Below the pieces are notes generated by a model, which searched no databases, was not told the DNA's origin, and worked only from the letters and a program-made list of their open reading frames with translations. Source: Hypomyces perniciosus (Eukaryota; Ascomycota; Sordariomycetes; Hypocreales; Hypocreaceae). From it: a stretch of 64,000 nt of DNA. The stretch lies in assembly GCA_008477525.1 (NCBI GenBank), contig SPDT01000006.1, forward strand, positions 1,143,501-1,207,500. Direction: 5' to 3'. The position numbers were made by a program, and so were the translations under genes. This document shows, in pieces, positions 38,471 to 50,921 of this stretch (position 1 is its first letter; each line of letters starts with the position of its first letter).

Positions 38471-41400
38471 ATGGCCACGCCCAACTCAGTGCCAAAGGCC
38501 ATGGAGGCCTTGACCATCTCCAAGACCAAGGAGTTGAAGGGGGTACGTGAGCGCGTTGCGATTATAACCAACACCTTTGCTGAATGATTGTATTGACTAT
38601 GGCCAGACTGAAAAACGCGACTCCCTGATTGTTGTGGAAAAGAAATACCAGCAAAAATGGCAAGACGACGGCGTCTTCGAGACGAATGCCCCGACGACCG
38701 CCGAAGTCCCCTTCCACTCCATCTCGCCCACCGAACTTCGCGAGAAGCACCCCAAGTTCTTCGGCTGCATGGCGTACCCTTACATGAACGGTACTCTGCA
38801 CGCCGGTCACACATTCTCCGCCACCAAGGTCGAGTTCGCTGCTGGTGTCGCTAGGATGCAGGGCAAGCGAGCCTTGTTCCCAATGGGTTTCCACTGCACT
38901 GGTATGCCCATTAAGGCATGCGCAGACAAGCTGGTGAACGAGATCAAGTTGTTTGGCCAGGATTTCTCAGGCTACAAGGAGGAGGAGTCTGTTGTTGAGG
39001 AGCAGCCTAAGCCCGCGGGCAAGCCGGCTAAGGAGGACGTGACGAAATTCACGACAAACAAGAGCAAGGCTAATGCCAAGACGGTCAAGATGAAGTACCA
39101 GTTCCAGATTATGCAGGCCATTGGTATCCCGAATGAGGAGATCCATCAGTTTGCCGACCCACAGCACTGGCTGAAGCACTTCCCTCCTCTGGCTATCAGG
39201 GATTTGACCAGCTTCGGTGCCAGAATCGATTGGCGGAGATCATTCATCACCACTGACGCTAACCCCTACTATGATGCCTTTGTCCGGTGGCAAATGAACC
39301 GTCTGAAGGAGCTGAACAAGATCAAGTTCGGCAAGAGATATACCATCTATTCCATCAAGGACGGCCAGCCTTGCATGGACCATGACCGTGCAGAGGGAGA
39401 GGCTGTCAACCCACAGGAGTACACTGCTCTGAAGCTGAAGGTCCTGGAATGGGCGCCAAAGGCTGCTGAAGCCATCAAGGGCAAGATTCCGGATAACGCC
39501 AATGTCTTCTTGGTCCCCGCAACTTTGAGACCAGAGACTATGTATGGACAAACCTGCTGCTTTGTTGGCCCTAAGATCACATATGGTGTGTACAAGGTAA
39601 ATGAAAATGATTACTTTGTCATCACTGAGCGAGCTGCTCGAAACATGGCCTACCAGGGCATTTTTGCCAAGGAGGGTTCTATTGAGAAGTCGGCCGAAAT
39701 CCAGGGCTCTGACATTGTTGGAACTTTGGTCAATGCCCCTCTATCGCTGCACAAGGAAGGTGTCAGGGTCCTGCCTATGGAGACTGTTTTGCCAACCAAG
39801 GGTACCGGTGTCGTCACATCTGTTCCCTCTGACAGTCCCGATGACTTTGCGACTGTGACCGATCTGGCGAAGAAGGCCGACTATTACGGCATTCAGAAGG
39901 AGTGGGCTGAGCTGGAAATCTTCCCCATCATTGAGACTCCATCATACGGCGATCTATGCGCACCTTTCCTGGTCAAGAAGCTGAAGATTGCATCGCCCAA
40001 GGACACCAAGCAGCTGGAAGAAGCCAAGGAGTTGGCGTACAAGGAGGGATTCTACCAGGGTATCCTGAAGGTCGGCGACTTCAAGGGCGAGAAGGTCGAA
40101 ATAGCCAAGCCCAAGGTCAGAAGCCAGATGATTGAGGCTGGACAGGCATTTGCCTACTCGGAGCCTGAGCGAAAGGTTGTCAGTCGATCTGGAGATGACT
40201 GCATTGTTTCCCTGATGGATCAATGGTACCTGGATTATGGCGAGGAGTCCTGGAAGCAGACTGCCCTGAAGTGGGTTGAGAACGCCGATGGCAAGGGCCT
40301 GGAGACCTGGACCCAGGAAACCAAGAACGGCTTTGAAGGAGTCTTGAACTGGCTGAACCAGTGGGCCTGCGCCCGATCGTTCGGACTGGGCTCAAAGCTG
40401 CCTTGGGATCCTCAGTTTCTGGTTGAAAGTTTGAGCGACTCAACTATCTACATGGCGTACTACACTGTTTGCCACTGGCTGCACAAGGATCTGTACGGCC
40501 GCGAGAAGGGTCTAGGTAATGTCGGCGCTGAGCAGATGACGGATGAAGTTTGGGATGCCATCTTCTGCCGCCGCGATCTGTCGGATGAGGTAGTAAACGG
40601 CTCAACGATCCCTCGAGAGACTTTGGAGAGTATGCGACGCGAGTTCGAATACTTCTACCCTCTGGACCTGCGAAGCTCTGGAAAGGACCTGATTCCTAAC
40701 CACTTGACATTCTTCCTGTACATCCATCTGGCCATCTTCCCACCGGAGTATTGGCCTCGTGGCGTCCGCGCCAACGGTCACTTGATGTTGAACGGCGAGA
40801 AGATGAGTAAGAGCACGGGCAACTTCATGACTCTGAAAGAAATGGTGGAGAAATACGGCGCCGATGCGTCTCGTATTGCTCTGGCCGACGCTGGTGATGG
40901 TGTCAGCGATGCCAACTTCGAAGAAGATGTTGCAGACAACAACATTCTGCGGCTGTACACCCTGCGTGAGTGGTGCGAGGAGATGGTGAGAGAACAGAAT
41001 GAGCTCCGTACGGGAGAGATCAACAACTTCCAAGATGGTCTGTTCAACAACGAGTTGAATGCCTGCGCGAAGGAGGCTATTGAGCAGTATGGCCTGACAA
41101 ACTACAAGCTGGCCCTGAAGGCCGCTCTGTACGAACTGACCAGTGCTCGTGACTTCTACCGCGAGGCCTGCGCTGCTGGTGGCATCAAGATGCACAAGGA
41201 TCTGGTGTTCAGGTATATTGAGCTGCAAGCCCTGTTGATGGCTGTCATTGCGCCGCATTGGGCCGAATACATCTGGCAGGAGGTCCTGAAGAAGGACACG
41301 ACGATCCACAACGCACGATTCCCCGAGGTGCCCCCCGTTGATGCGGCCCTGTCTGCCAAGAGAGAGTACGTCCGCAGCACGGCCTCCAACATCAACTCGG

Positions 41401-41903
41401 CCGAGGGCCAGCAGCTGAAGAAGAAGGCCAAGGGCAAGGAGGTGTCGTTTGACCCCAAGAAGCCGAAGAAGCTGACTATCTACATGGCAGCCAGGTTCCC
41501 AGCATGGCAGGCCAAGTACATTGACCTGCTGAAGGAGATGTGGGATCCGGCAACCAAGTCCGTCAACGACAAGGAGCTGAACGGCAAGATCGCCAAGATG
41601 GGCGAGATGAAGAAGGCCATGCCGTTTGTCCAGGGCCTGAAGAAGCGCCTGCAGACCGGCGAGCCGGCCAGCGTTGTCTTGGAGCAGAAGCTGGCGTTTG
41701 ATGAAAAGGAGACGTTGACTCAGATGGTGTCCGGCTTGAAGCGAACTTCCGGCCTGGTCGTCTGCGACATCTTGGTGGTGGAGGAAGGCGGCAAGAAGGG
41801 CGTCCGGCTGGCGGACGGCCAGGAGGTAGAAATCACCGTGCCCGTTGCTGAGAATGCCGTGCCCGGCTCGCCGACTTTCTTCTTTGAGAACGTTGAGGCT
41901 TGA
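38471..41903 (+). CDS. cdc60: Cytosolic leucyl-tRNA synthetase
   Basis: Two exons, 38471-38542 and 38607-41903, with a 64-bp intron, giving 1,122 residues, the usual size of eukaryotic cytosolic LeuRS. The enzyme charges tRNA-Leu with leucine. The class I HIGH motif appears as PYMNGTLHAGHTFSATK, and KMSKS is in GEKMSKSTGNFMTLKEM around residue 755. The CP1 editing domain lies between them (TLRPETMYGQTCC, then TGVVTSVPSDSPDDF). No mitochondrial presequence is seen, so this is the cytosolic form. The first exon encodes only MATPNSVPKAMEALTISKTKELKG. A 452-codon frame on the opposite strand is a shadow of this gene. Confidence 0.97.
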
Positions 41904-43679
41904 AAGGTGTGCGGATAAGAGTAGAAGAATAAAAAAATGACTTTCCAGATAGGGATACAATGTACGGATGGTCTGTTAAGACTAAGACACAGACAGACAA
42001 GACAATTGATGATTGATTTCTATGTACACTCAACATATCTCTCATTCAGGACTCCATGGAGACTGCAGTAAAGCCATCTTGTAAAGTCTACCCATACTCC
42101 CAGGACTCCGCAGTATTAATTGATGGTAACATATTATGAAGGAAGGGACTCTTCACAGTTTATACATTCTCGAGGCCTCGGCTCTGCAGCCCCTTTCTCG
42201 TCGGATGATCCTGACATGGGATCCGCAGAGACTTGGATTGGACTCCGTGCGCTGGAAGCGAGTCCGATTGATCGACCACAACAACGAGCAAGGACTACAT
42301 CGCTTGTCACATAATGACACGGATGCAAAATTTTCGGGAGTTTCCAAGTGCATACAGTGCAGTCGTAATGGCAGTCGTAATAGTGTCACGACGCGTGTCG
42401 AGTTGGGGTAGTATTAACAGTAATAGGCAGGCGAAGAAGAGCCTAATGCGAACCTCCTTCAAATAGAATCCGTCACGATGGGATCTTACTGCGTACAGAT
42501 TATTATTACTCATTGCTCTCCAATGATTGCTTGTCTGAGAAACCGAACCCCCATTTGGCCCACATCGAGGCGAGGGAACGCCGCAATCACCATGTGGAGT
42601 CCGTTAGTAAGGAGGAGACAGACGCGTACTACTACTCGTAGATCACACAAAGCTCGCGCCCTGACTCAGCAGGGATTAGGTTAGGTAAGGAAAAAAAAAG
42701 AAGCGTGGTCGAGTCTTTCATACTCGTAGGATCATCAGGGGGTTTGAATAGTCGAACGGTGGACCGCTGTTTGGCGAAGTTTGCTGTCAAAATTTGGCGA
42801 TGCCAAGGAAATAATGCTCGACAGTACGGAGTATGCATGGCGTATATGCAGATGCGGATGCTGTGTGCTTGGACAGCTCTGCCAACACAAGTTTCTTATC
42901 TCTGTTTCGCCCAGTCATGCTCTGTTTCGAGGAACTACCTTAGCAAGTGTTCGTATGTACGGAGTATGTGTGTTTGAGCCAACGCTCCTTAGCAGAATCC
43001 GTAGCGCCACATGTGGCACGTTGGTTTTTGACTGGCGATCTTGCTATGACGCAAGAACGCAACGCGCGCGCTCCATCGAGAGATTTCTTGCACTCGTATC
43101 AACACGATGCATTGCACACTCCCCACGCACACTGCACTTGAAATGTGCAAGCGCAAGCCTCGTCATCGGCTTGATAACGAGAAAAAGACTCCACTGGTAG
43201 CTTTGGATTGGATCGGCAATGGTCTTTTTCGTTGCGACGTCGTCACGGGTCTGATTATTTGGCCCTTGCGACATTCCCGGTGGATCCAAGCCCTTCCCAT
43301 CACGGGCCCTGTTGGTCGCATTTCGCGCGGTCTGGGCTTTTGTTGTAAATTGCAATTAACTCCTCCCTGTCGCAATGGACAAGGCTGGTGCCTCGTCGAT
43401 TGAGGAACAAGAACCGGCGTGTGCCGCGATGCGTATCCTCGATTTGTCTCCAGCTTGAAGTGTGGCATCACTATTCGTTCGCGATACCCAAAGCAGCCTT
43501 CGTTATTTGTGTTTTATAGACTCCCATTCCCATCCTTCAGGCTCAGCGTTGCCAGTCATTACCACGTATTGCATCACTCCATCAGCTCGGTGTTGTTGGT
43601 CGCGGTCGCTTTACGCCGTATGCTGCGCCCGTACGTATCTCTCGTCGCCAAGCCCCGATATCTCTTCGAATCAGCCGCT
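41904..43679. other. 1.8-kb gene-poor region
   Basis: No gene is supported. Two GTACGGAGTA motifs lie at 42824 and 42957 and TACTACTACTCG-type tracts near 42630. The right end is the upstream region of the small surface-protein gene at 43680. Confidence 0.5.
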
Positions 43680-44199
43680 ATGCGTTCAGCCAAGCTCTTT
43701 GCGCTCGCAAGCGCAGCAGCAGCCACATATTCAACAGCGTCGGCTTCAAACATCGTCCCCGGAGAAGCCATAGCTGCCATCAGTCTTTCAACATCGGAAC
43801 ACCACTCAACGGAGAGCGCATTCGAGCTGCTGAGTGCCCAGACTATCCCGGTCCCTGTTGTCTCCGTATCCACCACAGAGTCAGTCTGGACCTCAACAGA
43901 GGGGAACATCACAACGAGTGGCAGCGATTCCCACAGACCTTCTACTTCAAAACATGGTGGCATCACGCCTTCCGTCGCGTTCCCGAATGCAACAAGTAGG
44001 ACACCCTTCCACAAAACTGAAAGGGAAGGCAACTAACGCTGAAACAGCAACGATAGCCACTGGCTCGGCTCCGACCAAGGTCCAGAGTACCACAACGACC
44101 CCGACTAGCCAAGTTACTGGCGGTGCCATTCCTCAGCAAATGCAAACTTCCATGGTTGGATTGTTAGGGTTCTTCATCGTGGGGTTGGTCATGTTATAG
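43680..44199 (+). CDS. Small secreted Ser/Thr-rich protein, probably GPI-anchored
   Basis: Two exons, 43680-43995 and 44048-44199, with a 52-bp intron carrying a CTAAC branch site, giving 155 residues. The N-terminus MRSAKLFALASAAAATYSTASA looks like a secretion signal. The body is rich in Ser and Thr (STTTTPTSQ, VSVSTTESVWTSTEGN) and is probably O-glycosylated. The C-terminus MVGLLGFFIVGLVML is a hydrophobic tail preceded by small residues, as in GPI-anchored wall proteins. There are no cysteines in the mature part and no named domain, so no function is assigned. The frame is open for about 87 codons upstream of this ATG, but that part lacks a signal-like start. Confidence 0.7.
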
Positions 44200-44977
44200 A
44201 TGGGAAATGGAATACGAAATAACGATATTGGACGAAATGCGCGCCAGCTCGCGCCGCATGTTAGAACAAGTCCCAGGCAGGACAAGGGCGTTTAGAAAAG
44301 ATACCACGGGTCTTGAGAGTTCTCCCACTTTGGGTGGACAGCAGAAAATTGCGGGCAAATTAGTAATTGTAATCGAGAAATTCGAAACACTTGTCGAAGA
44401 AGAATGGGTGATGGCAAATGTGACATGAAATGGGTTTTGTGTTGCCATGTGGTGTAGTGGGATGAAGTCTGAGGCAGTCTGACTAGGGAGGGACTGATGT
44501 TATGAACCATGTAATGTATTGACAACTACAAGCTCACGGGATACTTGCGAAACCGGAGGTGTCTGCCGCATGGTTTCCTAAGACCCCAAGGGTTTCTTGT
44601 CCTTTTCCCGTGTGGAATGGACTATCTGATGAGGATCAATGTTGTCCTCGGGGAAGGAATCTACTGCAAATGGCGACACTTGTCGATTGCAGATAAATGG
44701 GGTTTTCACGATATCAGGCATAATCTTCCCAAGTTTCATTGCTTCAACATGGCAATGACCATTCGTCCTCTTAGGTGGAGGATATCCAACATGTCCATCG
44801 TTCGATCAGGCGCTGTAAATGTTGTGGGTAACCTCAGGTGCCGGTAACGCCAAGACTTTGGTTGCGCAGATGCTATCGCAGCACGCAATGTCGGGTTGAA
44901 GGATGAGATATATATATATATTGACGATCAAGGTGTAGCGCAACCGGAAGTCAATATCAGCGGGTTTGGTCCAATGC
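44200..44977. other. Intergenic region, surface protein / DPH3
   Basis: No gene was seen. It contains a short TA run near 44910. Confidence 0.5.
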
Positions 44978-45288
44978 TCAGGCAGTGATGGGAATCTGGC
45001 CACCCGAGCCACCAGCAGTGGGAGGCTTCGGCAAGTCATCCTGAGGATGTGTCAGTAGGTCACTCATATGGAAAACTACCAAGGGAATCTAACAAGATCA
45101 AAGATAACCCGGATCATAAGACTGCAGCTGGGACAGACAGCAATATCCTGTTCGTCACGGAGATCGTCGAGGGCAATCTGGAAGCGGTCGCCACACGGAC
45201 ATGGGTAGTGGTAGGTTTGGAGGACCTCGTCGAAGGTCATATCCTCGATTTCGATCTCATCGTAGATTGAATAGCCGTCGTCTGCCAT
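44978..45288 (-). CDS. dph3: Diphthamide biosynthesis protein 3 (CSL zinc finger)
   Basis: Two exons, 45094-45288 and 44978-45040, with a 53-bp intron, giving 85 residues. Dph3/Kti11 is a small zinc/iron protein that donates electrons in the first step of diphthamide formation on elongation factor 2 and also supports Elongator-dependent tRNA modification. The four metal-binding Cys are in [12 protein letters not shown] and [10 protein letters not shown], the CSL-type zinc ribbon. [11 protein letters not shown] precedes them. The second exon supplies [11 protein letters not shown], ending GGQIPITA. The donor GTTAGA is slightly unusual, but the phase and the joined sequence fit the family. Confidence 0.95.
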
Positions 45289-45735
45289 CTTTGCGGTGGA
45301 TGAATGCGTTTCGGGGCCTTGAGAGTGAAAGTGAAGGGATAATCGATAGGATCGCCCCGCGATCGAGTCAAGAAAAATAATTTACCCCACGAATGTGGCT
45401 GGTGGATGTTCATGCAGAAGTACTCCGTACCGTATACACTCAGTACCACATGTGGCTGACCCAAGCAATCACATGCCGGGGTTAAGTCATCGGAAGTGTG
45501 GCGTCCGGGGACTAGAGATGACGCTTGGCCGAGGGAGCTTCGCAGTGACCTCTTTCATGTGTCTAACAACCGACCGCTCACCTTCAGATTTCAGACGAGC
45601 ATGGCAATCTTGCATTAACAGCCACATAGCTCTTGTCGATTGCGGCAACTTGAAGCCTTGGTAGCCAGCTACACAGCCAAATGAGCTATCCGTGACGTCG
45701 TCCTCGAACCTCCCTCGCCGGTCGCTTAAGCAGCC
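45289..45735. promoter_or_regulatory. Divergent region, DPH3 / ABCD transporter
   Basis: These 447 bp separate two divergent starts. A TACTCCGTAC motif lies at 45421-45430. No gene was seen. Confidence 0.55.
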
Positions 45736-48043
45736 ATGGCCTGGCAATCGAAACTCGCCCTTCCGGGGGATCGCACCATCCGGAGCCTCATCTCTGAACT
45801 TACCCGACTATACGTCTCGAACCGAACGCGCATCTCTCGCGCCATCTGGATCTCTCTTTTCCTAGCTCTCGTTAATCGCATTCGACATGCCATCTCGGAA
45901 CAGAAGGCGGCTTCTGCGCGCGAGGCGGCCCAACGAGCTGCTCGCCGAGGAACCGTGTCTTCTGGATCTGAGGAGACGCCGAAGAAGAAGGTCGCCCTCA
46001 ATCGCGAGTTCTTCCGATCGTTGATGCGCCTGTTGAAGATTGTGATACCCGATTGGCGCAGTAAGGAAGCTCGGATGCTGGCTAGTCACAGCTTCTTCTT
46101 GGTTCTGAGGACTTTGATTAGTGTGCGCGTCGCTGAGATGGACGGCGCCATTGTCAAGGCTTTAGTCAAGGGGAATGGAAAGGAGTTTTTGAAGAGGATT
46201 GTATGGTGGATGTTGATCGCCGTGCCAGCAACCTTTACTAACTCCATGGTAAGCCGCCTACCTATTATCCCAGCGGTGCAATGGACGAAGCAGCTAATAG
46301 GTGTATAGCTATCATATCACCAAGCCGAACTATCTCTGAAATACCGAACCAGACTAACACAACATATCCATGACAAATACCTCTCCAAGTTGACCTTTTA
46401 TGGCATCTCAGCGCTCGATGACCGGATAAGGAATCCGGACCAGCTCATCGCCGTCGACGTATCGAAATTCTCCAACAGTCTGGCAGAACTATACAGCAAT
46501 CTCGCCAAGCCCGTATTAGATATGGTTAGTTAAGTCCCAGATTCATTCGTCACACGTGGACCATGAAGCTGACTCTGCGTAGACGATTTACACATATGCG
46601 CTGTCCAAGAGCGTGGGAAGCGAGGGTGTCATTTTCATGTCACTGCTGGTTCAACTATCTGCAAATCTCATGCGTGTATTGACACCACCCTTCGGAAAAT
46701 ACGTCGCTGATGAGGCGCGGTTGGAAGGAGAGTTCCGATTCCAGCACTCCCGGTTGATTGACTACAGCGAAGAGGTGGCCTTGTATGGAGGTCACATTGC
46801 CGAGAAGGACACCCTGGACAAGGGCTACTTCACCCTGATCAAGCACGTCAACTACATCCTTCGACGACGCTTTTACCATGGCTTCATGGAGGACTTCGTC
46901 ATCAAGTACTTCTGGGGGGCGCTGGGTCTTCTCCTCTGCAGTGTCCCGGTCTTCATCAAGTTCCCTGGCCAGGTTGTGATGGGCATGGGAGATAGGACCG
47001 AAGCTTTCGTGACGAACCGACGTATGCTTCTCTCTGCATCTGATGCATTTGGACGGATTATGTTTTCGTACAGGGAAATCATGGAGCTTGCCGGATATAC
47101 TTCCCGTGTCGCTACTTTGCTAAATGTCATGGACGATATCCAGATCGGCCACTTCGAGAAGAAGCTTGTCTCCTCGTCTGGTACAGAGGATAACGAGGCT
47201 GTTCTGAAAGGCCGGGGAACCGTCCATGAGAGCAAGGACGTCATCACCTTTATTGATGTGTAAGTTGAGATTTACACTGTCGTGCATCTTTACAGCTGTG
47301 CTAACTTCCCCCCTAGGCCCATCATCTCACCCAACGGTGACGTTCTAGTCAAGGCACTATCTTTTTCACTATCCCACGGAGACCATCTCCTAATTGTCGG
47401 CCCCAACGGCTGTGGCAAATCGTCATTGTTCCGTATCCTTGGCGGCCTTTGGCCAGTCTACGGAGGCACCGTGTACAAGCCTCCCTTCACTTCCATCTTC
47501 TATCTTCCTCAGCGTCCCTACCTATCCCGTGGTTCGCTCCGCCAGCAAATCATCTACCCCGATTCTCTTCGACAGATGCGCGCCAAGAGTGTTACCGACG
47601 CCGACCTTCTTTCCATTCTTAACCTCCTCGGCCTCGAGCACCTGGTCGAGTTGTATCCCGAAGGCTGGGACGCTGAGGCTGAGTGGCGTGATGTGCTCTC
47701 TGGCGGTCTGCAGCAGCGCATAGCTATGGCTAGGCTGTTCTACCACCGTCCTCAGTACGCCATCCTGGATGAGTGCACCAGCAGCGTGACACTCGACACG
47801 GAGAAGGTCATGTACGATAACGCCAAGACACTGGGCATTACTCTCATGACAGTCAGTCACCGACGCAGTCTGTGGAAGTATCACACGCATATCCTGCAGT
47901 TTGATGGACAGGGCAATTACGTGTTTACCAAGCTTGACGCCGAGAAGCGTCTGAAGCTTGAGGATGAGAAGGAAGAGCTCGAGGTTAAGTTGAGACAGGT
48001 GCCGGAACTGCAGAGGAGGTTGGAGGAGTTGACCGCAGCGTAA
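45736..48043 (+). CDS. ABCD-family half transporter, peroxisomal long-chain fatty acyl import
   Basis: Four exons, 45736-46248, 46309-46524, 46583-47259 and 47317-48043, with introns of 60, 58 and 57 bp, giving 710 residues. ABCD half-transporters dimerise in the peroxisomal membrane and import long- and very-long-chain acyl-CoA for beta-oxidation (yeast Pxa1/Pxa2, human ALDP). The N-terminal half has the membrane domain with family blocks [20 protein letters not shown] and [19 protein letters not shown]. The nucleotide-binding domain has Walker [10 protein letters not shown], the signature [14 protein letters not shown], Walker [11 protein letters not shown] and an H-loop His in [17 protein letters not shown] cannot say from sequence alone whether this is the Pxa1 or the Pxa2 type. 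A charged C-terminal coil ends the protein. Confidence 0.94.
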
Positions 48044-48371
48044 AGGCGCCATCTTTTTTTTTTTTTTTTTTTTTTTTTTTTAGTTCTTTATGTAAAGTCA
48101 GGGCGAGGTTGGGAAGAGGCGGGATAATGGAATGAAGGATGTATGATAAGGAATATATATGTTCTTGGATGACAATGAGATAGCACACCCGAGCAAGAGA
48201 ATCAAAACGTTGACTCAAACATTCGACAAAGCCAAGTCGGTGCTCCAACTAAAATAGGAGCATTCATGCCCTACTGTGTTTCTAACTGGGAGGGTATATT
48301 TCGCTATAGGAACAGGACAAAAAGAGAAATATGCCTCTACCATACGTTCAAAACCATCGATTCCTTTTTTG
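48044..48371. other. Convergent region, ABCD transporter / RBR ligase
   Basis: This holds the 3' flanks of both genes, including a long T run (listed). No gene was seen. Confidence 0.6.
48054..48081. repeat. 28-base T homopolymer
   Basis: An uninterrupted run of about 28 T begins ten bases after the stop codon of the ABCD transporter gene, in its 3' flank. The exact length may be unreliable. Confidence 0.85.
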
Positions 48372-48517
48372 CTAGATGACTTCCTGCTCTGCTGCCGTGT
48401 CCTTCATCTGATCTGGATGAAACATACAAGTCTTCTCGTGAGCGCTATTGTCATTTTCCAAGATACGCTTGTGATCCGCGCCGCACTCGTAGCAGAATTC
48501 GTGTTTGCACTTGGTGC
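48372..48517 (-). other. Alternative last exon 5b of the RBR ligase
   Basis: The acceptor CTCACAG is preceded by a consensus ACTAAC branch site. The exon completes RING2 with TKCKHEFCYEC and adds a His/Cys-containing tail (NSAHEKTCMFHP) as seen in related fungal RBR proteins. It is therefore the more canonical of the two last exons. Confidence 0.6.
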
Positions 48518-50648
48518 CTGTGAGAGTTAGTAAACTCCATTTGCTGAGTACCTTTTTCTTGTTGTTGCTGTTGGCGTTTTTGGAGAATATGCTTGCTCTA
48601 GCCGCGACAGTGGATGCTGTGGCTGGTCGTCCATTTCTGGTAACAGGCCCAGCAGAACTCGTGGCGGCATTTAATGCCTGTGACAAAGGTTGGTTTTAGT
48701 TTCTCAATATTCTGGATTTTCGACGGAAAAGGAGATATGTGGTGAGGGGGTGTGGCGTTGTGTACGCACCATGAAAGTTGAAGCAGGACAAAGAAAGGAG
48801 AAAGGAGAAAAAGGAGATGCAACTTACAAGTCATGTGTGAGCTGCCAAACCCACTTGTTAGTTATACCCAAGGAAACGGTAGGGAGACGAAGAACGTACC
48901 AGCCTTCATTCTTCTCAATCGCCCATCCACACCCCGGACACGGCTTCGTCGTCTTACCCACCGTCTCCTTACTCTTCTCCTCCTCCTCCTTCCTCCTCGC
49001 CGCAATCTGCCTCGCCAACTCCACTGCTCTCTTCGTCCTTTCTCTCTCCTCCCTCTCCCTTTGCTCACGTCTCTCCCTCTCACGCCGCTCCTCCTCAAGT
49101 AGGCCCTGGGCCATGGCTCTATCGGCATCAAGCTGGGCTTGCTGCGCTGCCTCCCACGCCTCGTTGTCTATCTCCAGCCGCGAGCGGAAGTTCTCCGGGT
49201 CAGCGAGAAGCTGGTCGTACTCGTCGCATGTGAGACCCTGGTGCCAGGCGACGTTGTGGTGGAAACACGAGCGATGACTGCAGTGAAGACATGTGACGAT
49301 AGGTTGGTCGCGGCCAGAGCCGTGGATTTGGCCAGAGCCGCAACCAGATGTGCACCAGAAGAAGTTTTCGGCCTCAGCCATGGCGGCTCTGAGAGCAAGA
49401 GTTTCATATCTTGGATTTTTGTAAGCGTAGATGAAGGGGGGGAAGATAGGGCAAAGGGGGTAAATAAACACACCGCCGAAATGTCTCCTCGTCCGCATAG
49501 CGCTGGATATCAGTATAATCTAGGAGCTCTCGGCACTCTGGACATCTAATATCAGTCCACAACTTGCTGTTCAGATCCGAGCGGATAGACGTCTCGAGGC
49601 ATTCAAGACAAGCCCTGGGAGGGTGCGTGCAGGACGCGGTCACGGAAAATCGAGGAAACAGATCCACTTCCTTCATCCCAACGCAAATAACACACTCGCA
49701 ATCGCCGGTCAAAGGGTCCGCCGGCACTCGTTGGTTAGTAACCAAGACATCCGACGTGTTTGCAGCTTTCTGATATCGCTGTCCGAAACTAAGCAAAGCA
49801 AGATAGCAAAACTCTTAGCGAAAAGGACTGAAATAGATGGATGTTAAACTATATATGAAAGATAAATAAATAAAGAATACAAGGGAAACATTGTAAATAT
49901 CATCAAGGGCATAACAAGCTCGAGGTTTATCCCCCCGTGCTAATAATCCGAAGTGCAAAAAGCACCTGGTATTCGTGGAGTACAGTCGGGGGGCCTACCT
50001 GAAATCATCAGCTACTTCATCTCCACGTCTTTCAGACAGGTCCAGACGGCGGAGGTAGGCCTCCGTCATGGCAGATTCCTGCTGCTCGAGGAGGGCGACG
50101 TACGGATTGCTAGTAGTGGGGGTAGAGGGACCCCGGGGGATGACCTCCTCTTCTTCATATGGAGGTGGAGGATCCTCTCCGGTCGCCTCAGGAGGGGGGG
50201 TTGCTGTCGGTATCTCTTCCTCCACTGCGGCGGTGGTTAGATCTGTGTCTTGTGGAAGTGTAAACTCGTCGTCGCCAAAGAGTGCCAGATTGACTCGATA
50301 CTGGAACCCTGGCTGAGATGTTTGTGAAGTTGTAGTAATACTTATAACTGGCAGAGGCTGGTCTGTGGCTGGGGTTGGAGGGGATTCATCTTGTTCAGCA
50401 GTGGTGCTTCTTCTTTTTGTTCTTGAGGCTTCAGCCTCCTCATCTGTCTCTTCATCGTCCACCAGCCAGATAGACTCGTCATCTCCGCCGAAGCCGCTCA
50501 TGATGGCGGGATTGATCATGCCATAGTGTGAAGACGCCGACTTGACAAACATATTGCTTTTCATTGCAGACGTCTCCACGAATGGGACGTACTTGGCAAC
50601 AAACGGATCCAGTTCAGGCTCTCCCACAGACTCCAACTCCAACTCCAA

Positions 50649-50690
<42 letters not shown>

Positions 50691-50921
50691 GTCGTTCGCA
50701 GTTGGCTTAATACCAGAGCTGGTGTCGTTATTGATAGTGCTGGTGTGCTCACTCTCCTCTATCGAGCGTGGTTCTGATTCAGACTGCGCTGGCGTGATAT
50801 ATGTCCCTGGATCGTTTCGGATCGGCCAGCTAATTTCCAGAGGCGGTCTTTGATGGACGGGGTCGTTATTCTTGCGTCTGCGGAAGGCAGCTTCAGTCTT
50901 CCTCTTGAGAGACCGTAACAT
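48372..50921 (-). CDS. RBR (RING-IBR-RING) E3 ubiquitin ligase with alternative last exons
   Basis: Shared exons: 49999-50921, 49474-49788, 48900-49409 and a 14-nt exon 48828-48841, with introns of 210, 64 and 58 bp. Two possible last exons follow in the same phase, 48598-48677 (5a) and 48372-48517 (5b), giving 613 or 635 residues. RBR ligases take ubiquitin from E2 onto a RING2 cysteine before transfer to substrate. The acidic N-terminus has PEPEPEPEPEPE then ELELELE repeats and a PPPPYEEEE PY-like stretch. RING1 begins CECVICVGMKEVDLF and ends CPECRELLD. The IBR has FFWCTSGCGSGQ and CLHCSHRSCFHH. A charged Glu/Arg coiled coil follows, then RING2 CPGCGWAIEKNEGCSHMTC, completed by 5a (IKCRHEFCWAC) or 5b (TKCKHEFCYECGADHK). 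The catalytic Cys is probably the second Cys of HMTC. Substrates are unknown. Confidence 0.85.
48598..48677 (-). other. Alternative last exon 5a of the RBR ligase
   Basis: The acceptor TTGTCACAG is 150 bp below the 14-nt exon. It has the same phase as 5b and encodes IKCRHEFCWACYQKW, then stops after HSIHCRG at 48598. A GTTACC donor within it would also allow joining to 5b, duplicating half of RING2. Confidence 0.6.

Noticed and set aside
40602..41960. 452-codon open frame on the minus strand
   Set aside because: It lies entirely opposite the leucyl-tRNA synthetase coding exon, is Leu/Gln/His-rich as expected from the reverse of biased codons, and has no domain. It is a shadow frame.
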